Below, piece after piece: positions 36,156 to 45,139 of a stretch of DNA of 64,000 nt. A program made the translations under genes and the position numbers. Numbering within the stretch: position 1 is the stretch's first letter; each line of letters begins with the position of its first letter. The stretch is from Methylobacterium sp. Leaf104 (GTDB taxonomy: Bacteria; Pseudomonadota; Alphaproteobacteria; Rhizobiales; Beijerinckiaceae): the NCBI RefSeq assembly GCF_001422885.1, contig NZ_LMMZ01000004.1:1-64000 (forward strand), read 5' to 3'. Below the pieces are notes generated by a model. The model saw nothing but the letters and a program-made list of their open reading frames with translations. It made no database searches and was not told the DNA's origin.

Positions 36156-38978
36156 ATGAACCCGCTCAAGGCTCTCTTCCCCGAACAGGGTCAGGCCGTG
36201 TGGCTCGATTTCGTCGCCCGGGGCTTCGTGGCGCAGGGCAAGCTCAAGGCCCTGGTGGACGAGGACGGCCTGCGCGGCGTCACCTCGAACCCCTCGATCT
36301 TCGAGAAGGCCATCGGCGGCTCCTCGGAATACGACGAGGCCCTGAAATCCGTGATGGACACGGGGGATGCCCGCGTCATCGACCTCTACGAGGGCTGCGC
36401 GGTGGCCGACATCCAGGCCGCCGCCGACGTGCTGCGCCCGGTCTACGACGGATCCGACGGCGCCGACGGCTACGTCAGCCTGGAAGTCTCGCCCTACCTC
36501 GCCCTCGACACCGAGGAGACCCTGGCGGAGGCCCGCCGCCTCCACCGGATGGTGGCCCGCGACAACCTGATGGTGAAGGTGCCGGCCACGCGCGAGGGCA
36601 TCCCGGCGATCCAGGCCCTGACCGCGGAGGGCATCAGCATCAACGTCACGCTGCTGTTCTCGGTGGGCACCTACGAGGCGGTCGCCCGTGTCTTCATCGC
36701 CGGGCTGGAGGCCTTCGCGGCCAAGGGCGGCGACGTCTCGAAGGTCGCCAGCGTGGCGAGCTTCTTCATCAGCCGCATCGACGTGGCCGTCGACAAGGCC
36801 CTGGACGAGGCCGGCGGCTTCGACGACCTCAAGGGCAAGGTCGCCGTCGCCAACGCCAAGCTCGCCTACCAGCGCTACAAGGCCATCCATGCCGAGCCGG
36901 CCTGGCAGGCGCTCGCACGGAAGGGAGCCAAGGCCCAGCGCCTGCTCTGGGCCTCCACGGGCGTCAAGAACAAGGCCTATTCCGACGTGCTCTACGTCGA
37001 GGAGCTGATCGGCCCCGACACCGTCAACACCATGCCGCCGGCCACCATGGACGCGTTCCGTGACCACGGCACCGTCAAGGCCGCCATCGAGAGCGACGTC
37101 GCGGGCGCGCAGGCCGTGATGGCGCGCCTCGCCGAGGCCGGCATCGACATCGAGACGGTCGCCGACACCCTGGTCGACGAGGGCGTGCAGCTCTTCATCG
37201 ATGCCGCCGACAAGCTCCTCGGCGCGGTGGCGGCCAAGCGGATCGACCTCCTCGGGCCCAAGCTCGACGCACAGACCCTGGTGCTGGGGGAAACGCTCGG
37301 TGCCGCCGCCAAGAAGGCGGTCGAGGAGTGGCGCGCGTCTGGCAAGATCCGCCGGCTCTGGGCCCACGACAAGACCGTCTGGAGCGGGGCCGACGAGGAT
37401 CGCTGGCTCGGCTGGCTGCGCATCGTCGAGGACGAGTTGGAGCGCATCGCCGAATACGAGGCCTTCGCCGAGGAGGTTCGCGCGGGCGGCTTCACCGACG
37501 TCGTCGTGCTGGGCATGGGCGGCTCGAGCCTCGGCCCGGAGGTGCTCGCCGAGACCTACGGCAGCCGCGAGGGTTTTCCGACCCTGCGCATCCTCGATTC
37601 CACCGACCCGGATCAGGTCCGCGAGACCGAGGCCGCGATCCATCTGCCGACGACGCTGTTCATCGTGGCGAGCAAGTCGGGTTCGACCCTCGAGCCCAAC
37701 GTCTTCCGCGACTATTTCCTCGGCCGGATGAAGGAGACGGTCGGCGCCGACGAGGCCGGCGCGCACTTCGTCGCCGTCACGGATCCGGGCTCGGCCATGG
37801 AGAAGGCTGCGCAGTCCGACGGCTTCCGGAAGATCTTCTACGGCGTGCCGCAGATCGGCGGGCGCTATTCCGTGCTGTCGGCGTTCGGCTTGGTGCCGGC
37901 GGCGGCCTCGGGCATCGACGTGAAGACCTTCCTCGACACCGCCCGGACCATGGTCCGCTCCTGCGGCCCGGCCGTGCCGCCGGCCCAGAACCCGGGCGTC
38001 CTGCTCGGCACCGCCCTGGGCGCGGCCGCGCTCACCGCCGGCCGCGACAAGGTCACGATCATCGCTTCGCCGGGCATCGACACCTTCGGCGCCTGGGCCG
38101 AGCAGCTCATCGCCGAATCCACCGGCAAGGCGGGCAAGGGCCTGATCCCCATCGACGGTGAGCCGGTCGACGTGCCCGCCGTCTACGGGCGCGACCGCTT
38201 CTTCGTCTACCTGCGCCTCGACGGACGCGCCGATCCCCACCAGGACGAGGCCGTCCGCAACCTCGAGCGCGAGGGGCATCCGGTGGCGCACATCACGCTC
38301 GCCAACGAGGAGCAGCTGCCGCAGGAATTCTTCCGCTTCGAGATCGCCACGGCGGTGGCGGGTGCGATGCTCGGCATCAACCCCTTCGACCAGCCCGACG
38401 TCGAGGCGAGCAAGATCGAGACGAAGAAGCTGTTCGACGCGGCCGAGAAGAGCGGCGCCCTGCCGGGCGAAACGCCGATCTTCGCCGACGCGACGATCGC
38501 CCTCTACGCGGATGCGGGCAATGCCGGCGCCCTGCCCCAGGCCACCGAAGGGCTGGAGGCGGCCATCGCCGCCCATCTCGCGCGGGCAAAGGACGGCGAC
38601 TACGTGGCGCTGCTGGCCTACGTGGCGCGCAATCCGAGCCACCACGCGATCCTGCAGGAGGCCCGAGTGGCTCTGCGCGACAAGCGCCGCCTCGCGACCT
38701 GCCTCGAATTCGGGCCGCGCTTCCTGCACTCCACCGGGCAGGCCTACAAGGGCGGCCCCGAGACCGGCGTGTTCCTGCAGATCACCGCCGACCCCTCGGC
38801 CGATCTCGCGATCCCCGGCCGCAGCCTCGGCTTCGGCACGGTGGTGGCGGCCCAGGCCCGGGGCGACTTCGCGGTCCTGGCCGAGCGCAGGCGCCGGGCC
38901 CTGCGCATCCACATCAAGGGCGGCGGTGTCGAGCCCGGCCTGAAGCGCATCGCCGCCGCGATCCGGGCGGCGCTGTAG
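36156..38978 (+). CDS. tal-pgi: Bifunctional transaldolase/phosphoglucose isomerase
   Basis: This is a natural fusion of 940 residues. Residues 1-360 are transaldolase, with the Schiff-base lysine K141 in MVKVPATREG and GVTSNPSIFEKAI at 41-53. Residues about 375-940 are a phosphoglucose isomerase module (VVLGMGGSSLGPEV, SKSGSTLEPN, SAFGLVPAAASGID). It links C3/C7 with C4/C6 exchange and the glucose-6-phosphate/fructose-6-phosphate step. Start at 36156 after GAGGAG. It is probably co-regulated with tkt just upstream. Such fusions are known in acetic acid bacteria, methylobacteria and a few others. Confidence 0.94.
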   Translation: MNPLKALFPEQGQAVWLDFVARGFVAQGKLKALVDEDGLRGVTSNPSIFEKAIGGSSEYDEALKSVMDTGDARVIDLYEGCAVADIQAAADVLRPVYDGSDGADGYVSLEVSPYLALDTEETLAEARRLHRMVARDNLMVKVPATREGIPAIQALTAEGISINVTLLFSVGTYEAVARVFIAGLEAFAAKGGDVSKVASVASFFISRIDVAVDKALDEAGGFDDLKGKVAVANAKLAYQRYKAIHAEPAWQALARKGAKAQRLLWASTGVKNKAYSDVLYVEELIGPDTVNTMPPATMDAFRDHGTVKAAIESDVAGAQAVMARLAEAGIDIETVADTLVDEGVQLFIDAADKLLGAVAAKRIDLLGPKLDAQTLVLGETLGAAAKKAVEEWRASGKIRRLWAHDKTVWSGADEDRWLGWLRIVEDELERIAEYEAFAEEVRAGGFTDVVVLGMGGSSLGPEVLAETYGSREGFPTLRILDSTDPDQVRETEAAIHLPTTLFIVASKSGSTLEPNVFRDYFLGRMKETVGADEAGAHFVAVTDPGSAMEKAAQSDGFRKIFYGVPQIGGRYSVLSAFGLVPAAASGIDVKTFLDTARTMVRSCGPAVPPAQNPGVLLGTALGAAALTAGRDKVTIIASPGIDTFGAWAEQLIAESTGKAGKGLIPIDGEPVDVPAVYGRDRFFVYLRLDGRADPHQDEAVRNLEREGHPVAHITLANEEQLPQEFFRFEIATAVAGAMLGINPFDQPDVEASKIETKKLFDAAEKSGALPGETPIFADATIALYADAGNAGALPQATEGLEAAIAAHLARAKDGDYVALLAYVARNPSHHAILQEARVALRDKRRLATCLEFGPRFLHSTGQAYKGGPETGVFLQITADPSADLAIPGRSLGFGTVVAAQARGDFAVLAERRRRALRIHIKGGGVEPGLKRIAAAIRAAL

Positions 38979-39003
38979 CGGCGGTCGCTGCGCGACGAAC
39001 CCC

Positions 39004-39039
39004 CGCCCCGCCCGTTCCCGGCAGGAAACGGGCGGGGCG
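39004..39039. terminator. Strong hairpin between convergent genes
   Basis: A perfect 13-bp inverted repeat (39004-39016 with 39027-39039) surrounds a 10-base loop. It lies 25 bases beyond the tal-pgi stop and 65 bases beyond the end of the convergent LuxR-type gene, so it can serve both as a bidirectional terminator. No T tract follows. Confidence 0.7.
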
Positions 39040-39104
39040 GCGCGTTGGCAGGCGATCCGAAGCCGTCGCCAGCGGGGGGCGGCCTTCGGATGCGAGGCCC
39101 TGGC

Positions 39105-40562
39105 CTAAGACGCGAAACCGTTGTCCCGGCCCCAGATGATCGCCTCGCCGCGGCGGTGAATGCCGAGCTTGCGGTAGAGCGCGGCGGTGTGGTTGCGCAC
39201 CGTGTTGGGCGTCAGGCTCAGGCGCTTGGCGATGGCGCCATCGCCGAGGCCCTGGCAGATCAGGCGCAGCACCTCGCCCTCGCGGCGGGTGAGATCGGGC
39301 CTGACCGGCGCGGGCTCGGACGAACGCGGCTGGCGCAGGCTGCCGAGCTTCTCGATCAGGCCGCGGCTGAACCACGAGGTGTCGGCCATCACGGTCTCGA
39401 TCGCGTCGAACAGTTCGCGCTCGGAGCGCTTGCGGTCGCTGATGTCCTGCAGCACCGCGAGGAGGCAGGCCTCGTCGCCGATGGTGACGCTCTCGGCCGA
39501 GACGAGGCAGTCGAGCTCCGCGCCGTCGCGGCTGCGCAGGCAGGCCTCGAATCCGAGGACGCTCCCCTGCGCGGAGAGGTCCGCCCCGAAGCGTTCGCGC
39601 TGGGCGTCGTCGGCCCACAGCCCGATCGCGTCGAGTTCCTGCCCGACGACCGCGTCCTCGTCGTGGCCGAAGGTCCGGCTGAAGGCCTGGTTGATCCCGA
39701 TCACGGCGAGGCCGCCGGCCCGGCACAGCAGGGTCGGCACGGGCGTGAGGCGGAACGCCGTGGCGAAGCGCTCCTCGCTGTGGCGCAGGGCCGTCTCCGC
39801 CTTCTTGCGCAGTTCGAGATCCGCAAAGGTGAACAGCATGCAGGGCTCGTCGCCCATGTCGATGGGCTGGCCCGCCACGATGACGAACCGGGTGCCGCCG
39901 TCCGGCAGGCGCAGGCAGGCCTCCATCTGCGGGATCGTCTCGCCAGCATTGAGGCGGGCGATCGCGAGGTCCCGGCTGCGGGCTTCGTTCAGCACGTCGA
40001 TCTCGTAGACGCTGCGCCCGATGACGTCGGCGCTGCGGTAGCCCGTCATCTCCAGGAAGCCGAGATTGACCTTGACGTGGCGCAGGTCCGACAGGCGGCA
40101 AATCACGGCCGGGGCCGGGTTGGCGCTGAAGGTCTTCTCGAAGCGCTCCTCGGCTTCGAACTGTGACGTCACGTCGGCCAGGATCAGCACGAGGCAATCG
40201 GGGACGCCGGCCGCGTCGGTGATGACGAGGCTTCGGATGCGCTGCATGGCGTTGAAATCAGGCCGGTCCGTTCGCCGGACGTTGACGATGACCTCGTCGA
40301 AGGTCTCGCCGGCCAGCACCCGCTCGATCGGGGTGCGGGTGATGACGTGATTGTTGCGGTAGCGCAGCACGAAGGTCTCGCGGAACGCCGAGACGGTTCC
40401 ACCGAGCTCGGCGAGGTCGGCCGCCCCGTGCATCGCCAGGGCCGCCGCATTGGCCCAGGTGATGCGCTGATCGGGCTCGATGAGGATCACGCCCTCGGTG
40501 AGGCCGGCGATGATCTGGTGCAGCTGGGAACGGTCGACGCCCGTCGTCAAAGGTCTTGGCAT
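39105..40562 (-). CDS. Multi-PAS LuxR-family transcriptional regulator
   Basis: This 485-aa regulator has three PAS sensor domains (about residues 10-130, 140-265 and 275-405) and a C-terminal LuxR-type helix-turn-helix (LTRREGEVLRLICQGLGDGAIAKRLSLTPNTVRNH). There is no kinase or receiver, so it is a one-component sensor that may bind a cofactor or small ligand through its PAS domains. The ligand and targets are not visible. It converges with the carbon-metabolism genes and is divergent from the formamidase-like gene. Confidence 0.88.
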   Translation of the reverse strand: MPRPLTTGVDRSQLHQIIAGLTEGVILIEPDQRITWANAAALAMHGAADLAELGGTVSAFRETFVLRYRNNHVITRTPIERVLAGETFDEVIVNVRRTDRPDFNAMQRIRSLVITDAAGVPDCLVLILADVTSQFEAEERFEKTFSANPAPAVICRLSDLRHVKVNLGFLEMTGYRSADVIGRSVYEIDVLNEARSRDLAIARLNAGETIPQMEACLRLPDGGTRFVIVAGQPIDMGDEPCMLFTFADLELRKKAETALRHSEERFATAFRLTPVPTLLCRAGGLAVIGINQAFSRTFGHDEDAVVGQELDAIGLWADDAQRERFGADLSAQGSVLGFEACLRSRDGAELDCLVSAESVTIGDEACLLAVLQDISDRKRSERELFDAIETVMADTSWFSRGLIEKLGSLRQPRSSEPAPVRPDLTRREGEVLRLICQGLGDGAIAKRLSLTPNTVRNHTAALYRKLGIHRRGEAIIWGRDNGFAS

Positions 40563-40753
40563 CCTGTGTACAGAAGCGGCGCGGTCACCGGAGGGGACGC
40601 CCGGGTGCGACGGCGCCCCTCATGCGGGCCAGCCCGGCCGCCGAGGAACAAACGCGGGAGCGTCGGACTCGTTGCCGAAATGTCCCGGCAAGGGAAGCGT
40701 GGCCGCTGCTTTGCATGCAATATTCCTGCTGAATGGGACCACAGGAGATCGCG

Positions 40754-42199
40754 ATGTGCCAGGGTGACGATCCGAGTTGCGACCACTTCGCCGAGCATCG
40801 CCGCCGCTTTCTCGGGGATCTCGCACCGGAGCGGCGCGCCTTCCTGAAGAGCGGCTTCGTCGCCTCGGGCGGGGCGGCGGCCCTGATGGCCGGCGGCCTC
40901 ACTCTGCCGGGCCCCGCCCTCGCCGAGGCGAGCGCGAAGCGAAGCCTGAAGCAGACGACGCATTATCATCTCCCGGCCACGGCGGAGACGGTGCATTGGG
41001 GCTATTTCAGCCGCAGCCTCAAGCCGCAGGTCGAGATCGAGTCCGGCGACTACGTCACCATCGAGACCCTGACCCACCACGCCAACGACGATGCCGAGCG
41101 CATGGTCACGGGCGATCCGGGCGCGGAGAGCGTCTTCCTCTGGACGAAGGACAGGAAGGGCGTCGCCCGGCGCGGGGCGGGGCCGGAGGACGCCAAGTTC
41201 GGACCGGGCGGCGGCCTCGGCGTCCACATCTGCACGGGTCCGGTGGCGATCCGGGGGGCGGAGCCCGGCGACGTGCTGGAGGTGCGCATCCTCGACGTGG
41301 CGCCCCGTCCCTGCGCCAACCCGGCCTTCAAGGGCCGCACCTTCGGCAGCAACGCCGCCGCGAACTGGGGCTACCATTACAAGGACATGGTCACGGGCGA
41401 TCGGCCGCGCGAGGTGGTGACGATCTACGAGGTCGACGCCACGGGCGGTCGCGACTGGGCGCAGGCGGTCTACAGCTTCCGCTGGCCCGGCGTCACCGAC
41501 CCCAACGGCGTCGCCCACCCGACCATCGACTACCCGGGCCTGCCGGTGGACCACGCCAGGACGCAGCGCAACTTCGACGTGCTCAAGGGCTTTCGCGTGC
41601 CGATCCGTCCGCATTTCGGCACGATGGGCCTGGCGCCGAAGGAAACCGAGATGGTGAACTCGATTCCTCCCAGCTACACCGGCGGCAACATCGATAACTG
41701 GCGCATCGGCAAGGGCGCCACTCTCTACTATCCCGTGGCCGTCCCGGGTGCCCTGTTCTCGGTGGGCGACCCCCATGCGAGCCAGGGCGATTCCGAGCTC
41801 TGCGGCACCGCCATCGAGTGCTCCCTCACCGGCACCTTCCAGTTCATCCTGCACAAGAAGGCGGATCTCCCCGGCACCGCCCTGGAGACCCTCGACTTTC
41901 CGATGATCGAGACAGCCGACGACTGGGTGCTCTCGGGCTTCAGCTACCCGAACTACCTCGCCGATCTCGGTCCCGACGCACAGAACGCGATCTTCGCGAA
42001 GTCCTCCATCGACCTCGCCATGCGCGACGCGTTCCGCAAGATGCGCCAGTTCCTCATGCATGGGCACGGCCTGACCGAGGACGAGGCGATCTCCCTGATG
42101 TCCATCGCGGTGGATTTCGGCATCACCCAGGTGGTGGATGGAAACTGGGGCGTTCACGCCATCGTCAAGAAGACGATCTTCCCGGTGCGGACGACCTGA
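40754..42199 (+). CDS. Tat-exported acetamidase/formamidase family protein
   Basis: This is an amidohydrolase of the FmdA_AmdA family (481 aa). The ATG at 40754 has AGGAG at a six-base distance. Its N-terminus carries a twin-arginine signal (ERRAFLKSGF, then a hydrophobic run ending ALAEAS). The body shows HWGYFSRSLKPQVEIESGDYVTIETLTHHAND, VEVRILDVAPR-like blocks and DPHASQGDSELCGTAIECS, the metal-site region of the family. Export is notable, since most formamidases are cytoplasmic. A periplasmic amide or a related compound may be its substrate. Confidence 0.86.
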   Translation: MCQGDDPSCDHFAEHRRRFLGDLAPERRAFLKSGFVASGGAAALMAGGLTLPGPALAEASAKRSLKQTTHYHLPATAETVHWGYFSRSLKPQVEIESGDYVTIETLTHHANDDAERMVTGDPGAESVFLWTKDRKGVARRGAGPEDAKFGPGGGLGVHICTGPVAIRGAEPGDVLEVRILDVAPRPCANPAFKGRTFGSNAAANWGYHYKDMVTGDRPREVVTIYEVDATGGRDWAQAVYSFRWPGVTDPNGVAHPTIDYPGLPVDHARTQRNFDVLKGFRVPIRPHFGTMGLAPKETEMVNSIPPSYTGGNIDNWRIGKGATLYYPVAVPGALFSVGDPHASQGDSELCGTAIECSLTGTFQFILHKKADLPGTALETLDFPMIETADDWVLSGFSYPNYLADLGPDAQNAIFAKSSIDLAMRDAFRKMRQFLMHGHGLTEDEAISLMSIAVDFGITQVVDGNWGVHAIVKKTIFPVRTT

Positions 42200-42218
42200 C
42201 CCACGGGCCTCGACCCGG

Positions 42219-42968
42219 TCAGAGGCGACCGGCGCGCAGCGACAAGGGCCAGCGGATGGCCCTCTGCGCGTCGGGGTCGCCCCAGGCCGAGGCCAGAGCA
42301 TCCTGGAACGCGGCGATCGGCGCGCGGCCGATGGCCCTCTCGATGGCCCGGACCGCCGACCAGGTCTCCGTGTAGCCGATGAGATCCGGCAGATTCCAGG
42401 ACAGCGCGATCGCGAGATCCGGCATCCCGATTTCCGGGAACGGGAATGGAAGCGCGCGATACCCATCCTCGACATGTCGGCGCTCCGGCGGCCAGTGGGG
42501 TCCGAGGGTCTGGCCGTAGAAGTGCTGCATCACGGCGTCGACCGCAGGGTCGTCCACGTGCAGCACGCCGTAGGTGACCAGGGCCAGGATCGCACCCGGG
42601 CGCGCGATCCGCCGGACCTCGGCGTAGAATGCCGGGAGTTCGAGCCAGTGCGCTGCCTGGGCGACGGTGACGAGGTCGACGCTGGACTCCGGGAGGCCGC
42701 TCCGCTCGGCGGGCGCCGTGCCGTAGCGGATGCGGGCATGCGGCGTTGCATGGGCGATCTGCTCTGCGCTGGCATCGGTGGCGACGACCGCCTCGAACCG
42801 GCTGGCGAGCAGGACCGAGAGCTGCCCCGTGCCGCAGGCGCAGTCGAGCGCGAGGGACTGCCTCGGCGCGGCGTCCGCGAGGGCGTCGACCAGGTCTCGC
42901 GGATAGGTCGGCCGATGTGCAGCATATCCGGCCGACTGGGCCGAGAAATGATCCTTGAAGATCGTCAT
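42219..42968 (-). CDS. Class I SAM-dependent methyltransferase
   Basis: This 249-aa protein has the SAM-binding motif LALDCACGTGQLSVLL near residue 40, the acidic loop VVATDASAEQI, and VDLVTVAQAAHWLELPAFYAEVRRIARPG, as in UbiE/Methyltransf_11 enzymes related to yeast Tmt1/Crg1. The substrate is unknown. It ends 19 bases from the convergent formamidase-like gene. No strong ribosome site precedes the start. Confidence 0.88.
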   Translation of the reverse strand: MTIFKDHFSAQSAGYAAHRPTYPRDLVDALADAAPRQSLALDCACGTGQLSVLLASRFEAVVATDASAEQIAHATPHARIRYGTAPAERSGLPESSVDLVTVAQAAHWLELPAFYAEVRRIARPGAILALVTYGVLHVDDPAVDAVMQHFYGQTLGPHWPPERRHVEDGYRALPFPFPEIGMPDLAIALSWNLPDLIGYTETWSAVRAIERAIGRAPIAAFQDALASAWGDPDAQRAIRWPLSLRAGRL

Positions 42969-43194
42969 CGCCGATGAGGCACCCGCGCTGGAACCCGCAT
43001 CCGTCGACGACCCTGGCCCTTGGCCGCCGCGTCTCGATCGGCGTCCGCGCGTTGCGACGCGTCACGGATCGACAGGGACCCGGCTCGAGGGGCTCCCGAT
43101 GCCCGGTGCGTTCGATGCCCGGGGGCAAGTCCCCGGACATCGGGCCTCCGAAGCGCGGATCGTCCCAGCAAGGCTCCGGTCTCGAGCGCGCGCC

Positions 43195-43518
43195 TCAGCA
43201 GCTCAGGCGGCGACCCTCGCGACGGCCGAAGACCCGGTAATGCGCGGCGCCGGACTCCATCTGGCCCCGGTTCACCGCCCGGCGCACATCGGGATTGCAG
43301 CGCAGGTACTCTCCCTCGTCGAAGCCGTAGTCCCGCCGGCCACGGCCGCGGTCCCGGAAATCGCCGTCACGGTCGCGGTACCCGTCGTCCCGTCCCCGAT
43401 AGCCGTCGTCGCGGCCGCGATAGCCGTCGTCGTAGCCGCGATAGGGCTGGGCCAGGACCGGACTCATCGAGCCGAGGACCGCCAGCCCAAGAACCGCTGC
43501 TGCACAAAGTGACTTCAT
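43195..43518 (-). CDS. Small secreted protein with GYRGRDD repeats
   Basis: This 107-residue protein has a clear signal peptide (MKSLCAAAVLGLAVLGSMSPVLAQ). A charged tandem repeat follows (GYRGRDD, two to three imperfect copies, about residues 28-55). The C-terminal segment EYLRCNPDVRRAVNRGQ, then HYRVFGRREGR, matches a short motif (Y..NPDV..AV..G......HY..FG..EGR) seen repeated in larger alphaproteobacterial surface proteins. I cannot assign a function. It is encoded 51 bases beyond the ppx gene end on the same strand. Confidence 0.7.
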   Translation of the reverse strand: MKSLCAAAVLGLAVLGSMSPVLAQPYRGYDDGYRGRDDGYRGRDDGYRDRDGDFRDRGRGRRDYGFDEGEYLRCNPDVRRAVNRGQMESGAAHYRVFGRREGRRLSC

Positions 43519-43569
43519 CTCGAATTTCTCCTTACCGGCCGCGAAAAACAGTTCCGCTCGCGTTTTGGT

Positions 43570-45117
43570 TCAATCGGCCTCGACGATCCGACCCTCGAGG
43601 CCGAACAGGCGGCCGAGGCCGCGCACCCGGTTGAGGATACGGTCGCCGGGCAGGGAGCCCTGGTCGGCCGGAAGCGTCAGCGTCACCCGGCCACCCTCGA
43701 CCGTGACGGGAATGCGCCCGAGGGCGCCGGCCATTCCGGCCGAGAGCGGGAAGGCGAGGCGCAACAGGGCGCCGAGCAGGCGCGCGCGCTCGAACAGGCG
43801 GGGACCCGCGAGACTGCGCAGCATCGGGCTCGCCTTCTCCGGCGCGATGCCCTCGTGGCGGAAATAGATGGCCAGGGCGAGATAGGCCCGGCCCGGGTGA
43901 TCGATGCCGACGAAAGCCGCGTGGGTGATGACGTTGACGCTCTGCTCGCCCCGATAGTCGGGATGGGCCCGCCAGCCGATGTCCGAGAGCAGGCAGGCGG
44001 CGTGGCGCAGACGGCGCTCGTCGGCGGTCTCGGGCTGGTCGAGGCTGGCGATGAAGCGGTCGCTCCAGGCGATGAGGTCCCCGGCATGGCCCGGCGAGCG
44101 GGCGCGGAGGGCATTGAGCTCGGCCGCCGCCGCCAGGAGCGGATCGGCGAGTCGGGCGTCGCGGTCGAGCTGCTCGTAGAGCAGGCCCTCGCGCACGCCG
44201 CTGGCCGAGATCGCGAGCTCCCGCGGACGCCCGATCCGTATGATCTCCTCCAGCACCACCGCGCCGTAGGCCAGCAGCGGGCGGCGCGCCTCCGAGACGC
44301 TCTCGACATCCTGCAGCAGGGCGGCGTCGGTGCGCTCCACCACCTCGAGGAAGTTGAGCTCGTCCGAGGGCTCGACGCTGTAGCCGTGCATGACGTGGAG
44401 CGGATAGCCCCGGGCCGACTGGTGCAGCCGCGCGAGGGCCCGCCAGGTCCCGCCGACGGCGTAGAAGCTGCGCCCGCGCAGGGTCTCCAGCTGCGGCGCG
44501 GCCTTCTTCAGGTTCTCGCGGACGATCTTGAGCGCCTTCTTGACCGAGCCGCCCGAGAGATCCTGGAGGGCGAGGCCGCCGAGGGGCATCGTCACCCCCA
44601 TCCCGACGGTGGCACCGCGCACGTCCACGAGTTCGAGGGAGCCTCCGCCGAGATCGCCGACGACCCCATCGGGCGCGTGGAAGCCGGAGACGACCCCCAG
44701 CGCCGACAGTTCGGCCTCGCGCCGGCCGGAGAGCAGCTCGATGCGCTGGCCGCAGGCGGTTTCCGCGGCCGCGAGGAATTCCCGGCCGTTCTCGGCGTCG
44801 CGCGCGGCGGCGGTCGCCAACACGAAGGTCCGCGAGACCCGCATGGTGGCGCAGAGCACCCGGAAGCGCGCGAGCGCCACGAGGGCGCGGCGGACCGCTT
44901 CCTCGTTGAGGCGCCCCGTGGAGAGCACGTTGCGGCCGAGGCCGCACAGCACCTTCTCGTTATAGAGCGGCGTGGGGGCCCGGGTCAGGCCGTCATAGGC
45001 GACGAGACGCACCGAGTTCGAGCCGATGTCGATGATCGCCACCGGCTCGATGTGGTCCCCGGCCCCGTGCGAGGCGGCTGCCCGAACGGGCGTGGGGCGG
45101 GCTGGGTCGAGGCCCAT
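43570..45117 (-). CDS. ppx: Exopolyphosphatase / Ppx-GppA phosphatase
   Basis: This enzyme degrades polyphosphate or (p)ppGpp from chain ends (515 aa). It belongs to the actin-like ASKHA fold: IIDIGSNSVRLVAYDG near the N-terminus, VVGDLGGGSLELVDV in the second nucleotide loop, and a C-terminal HD-like helical domain. The ATG at 45117 is preceded by AGAGGAG. The gene directly follows ppk (22 bases), so synthesis and breakdown of polyphosphate are encoded together. Confidence 0.93.
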   Translation of the reverse strand: MGLDPARPTPVRAAASHGAGDHIEPVAIIDIGSNSVRLVAYDGLTRAPTPLYNEKVLCGLGRNVLSTGRLNEEAVRRALVALARFRVLCATMRVSRTFVLATAAARDAENGREFLAAAETACGQRIELLSGRREAELSALGVVSGFHAPDGVVGDLGGGSLELVDVRGATVGMGVTMPLGGLALQDLSGGSVKKALKIVRENLKKAAPQLETLRGRSFYAVGGTWRALARLHQSARGYPLHVMHGYSVEPSDELNFLEVVERTDAALLQDVESVSEARRPLLAYGAVVLEEIIRIGRPRELAISASGVREGLLYEQLDRDARLADPLLAAAAELNALRARSPGHAGDLIAWSDRFIASLDQPETADERRLRHAACLLSDIGWRAHPDYRGEQSVNVITHAAFVGIDHPGRAYLALAIYFRHEGIAPEKASPMLRSLAGPRLFERARLLGALLRLAFPLSAGMAGALGRIPVTVEGGRVTLTLPADQGSLPGDRILNRVRGLGRLFGLEGRIVEAD

Positions 45118-45139
45118 GCGGGCTCCTCTGGACGGTCCG

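Noticed and set aside
43340..43450. Short direct repeats as a CRISPR array
   Set aside because: The repeats are in frame within a secreted protein (GYRGRDD units), imperfect, and have no spacers of constant length.
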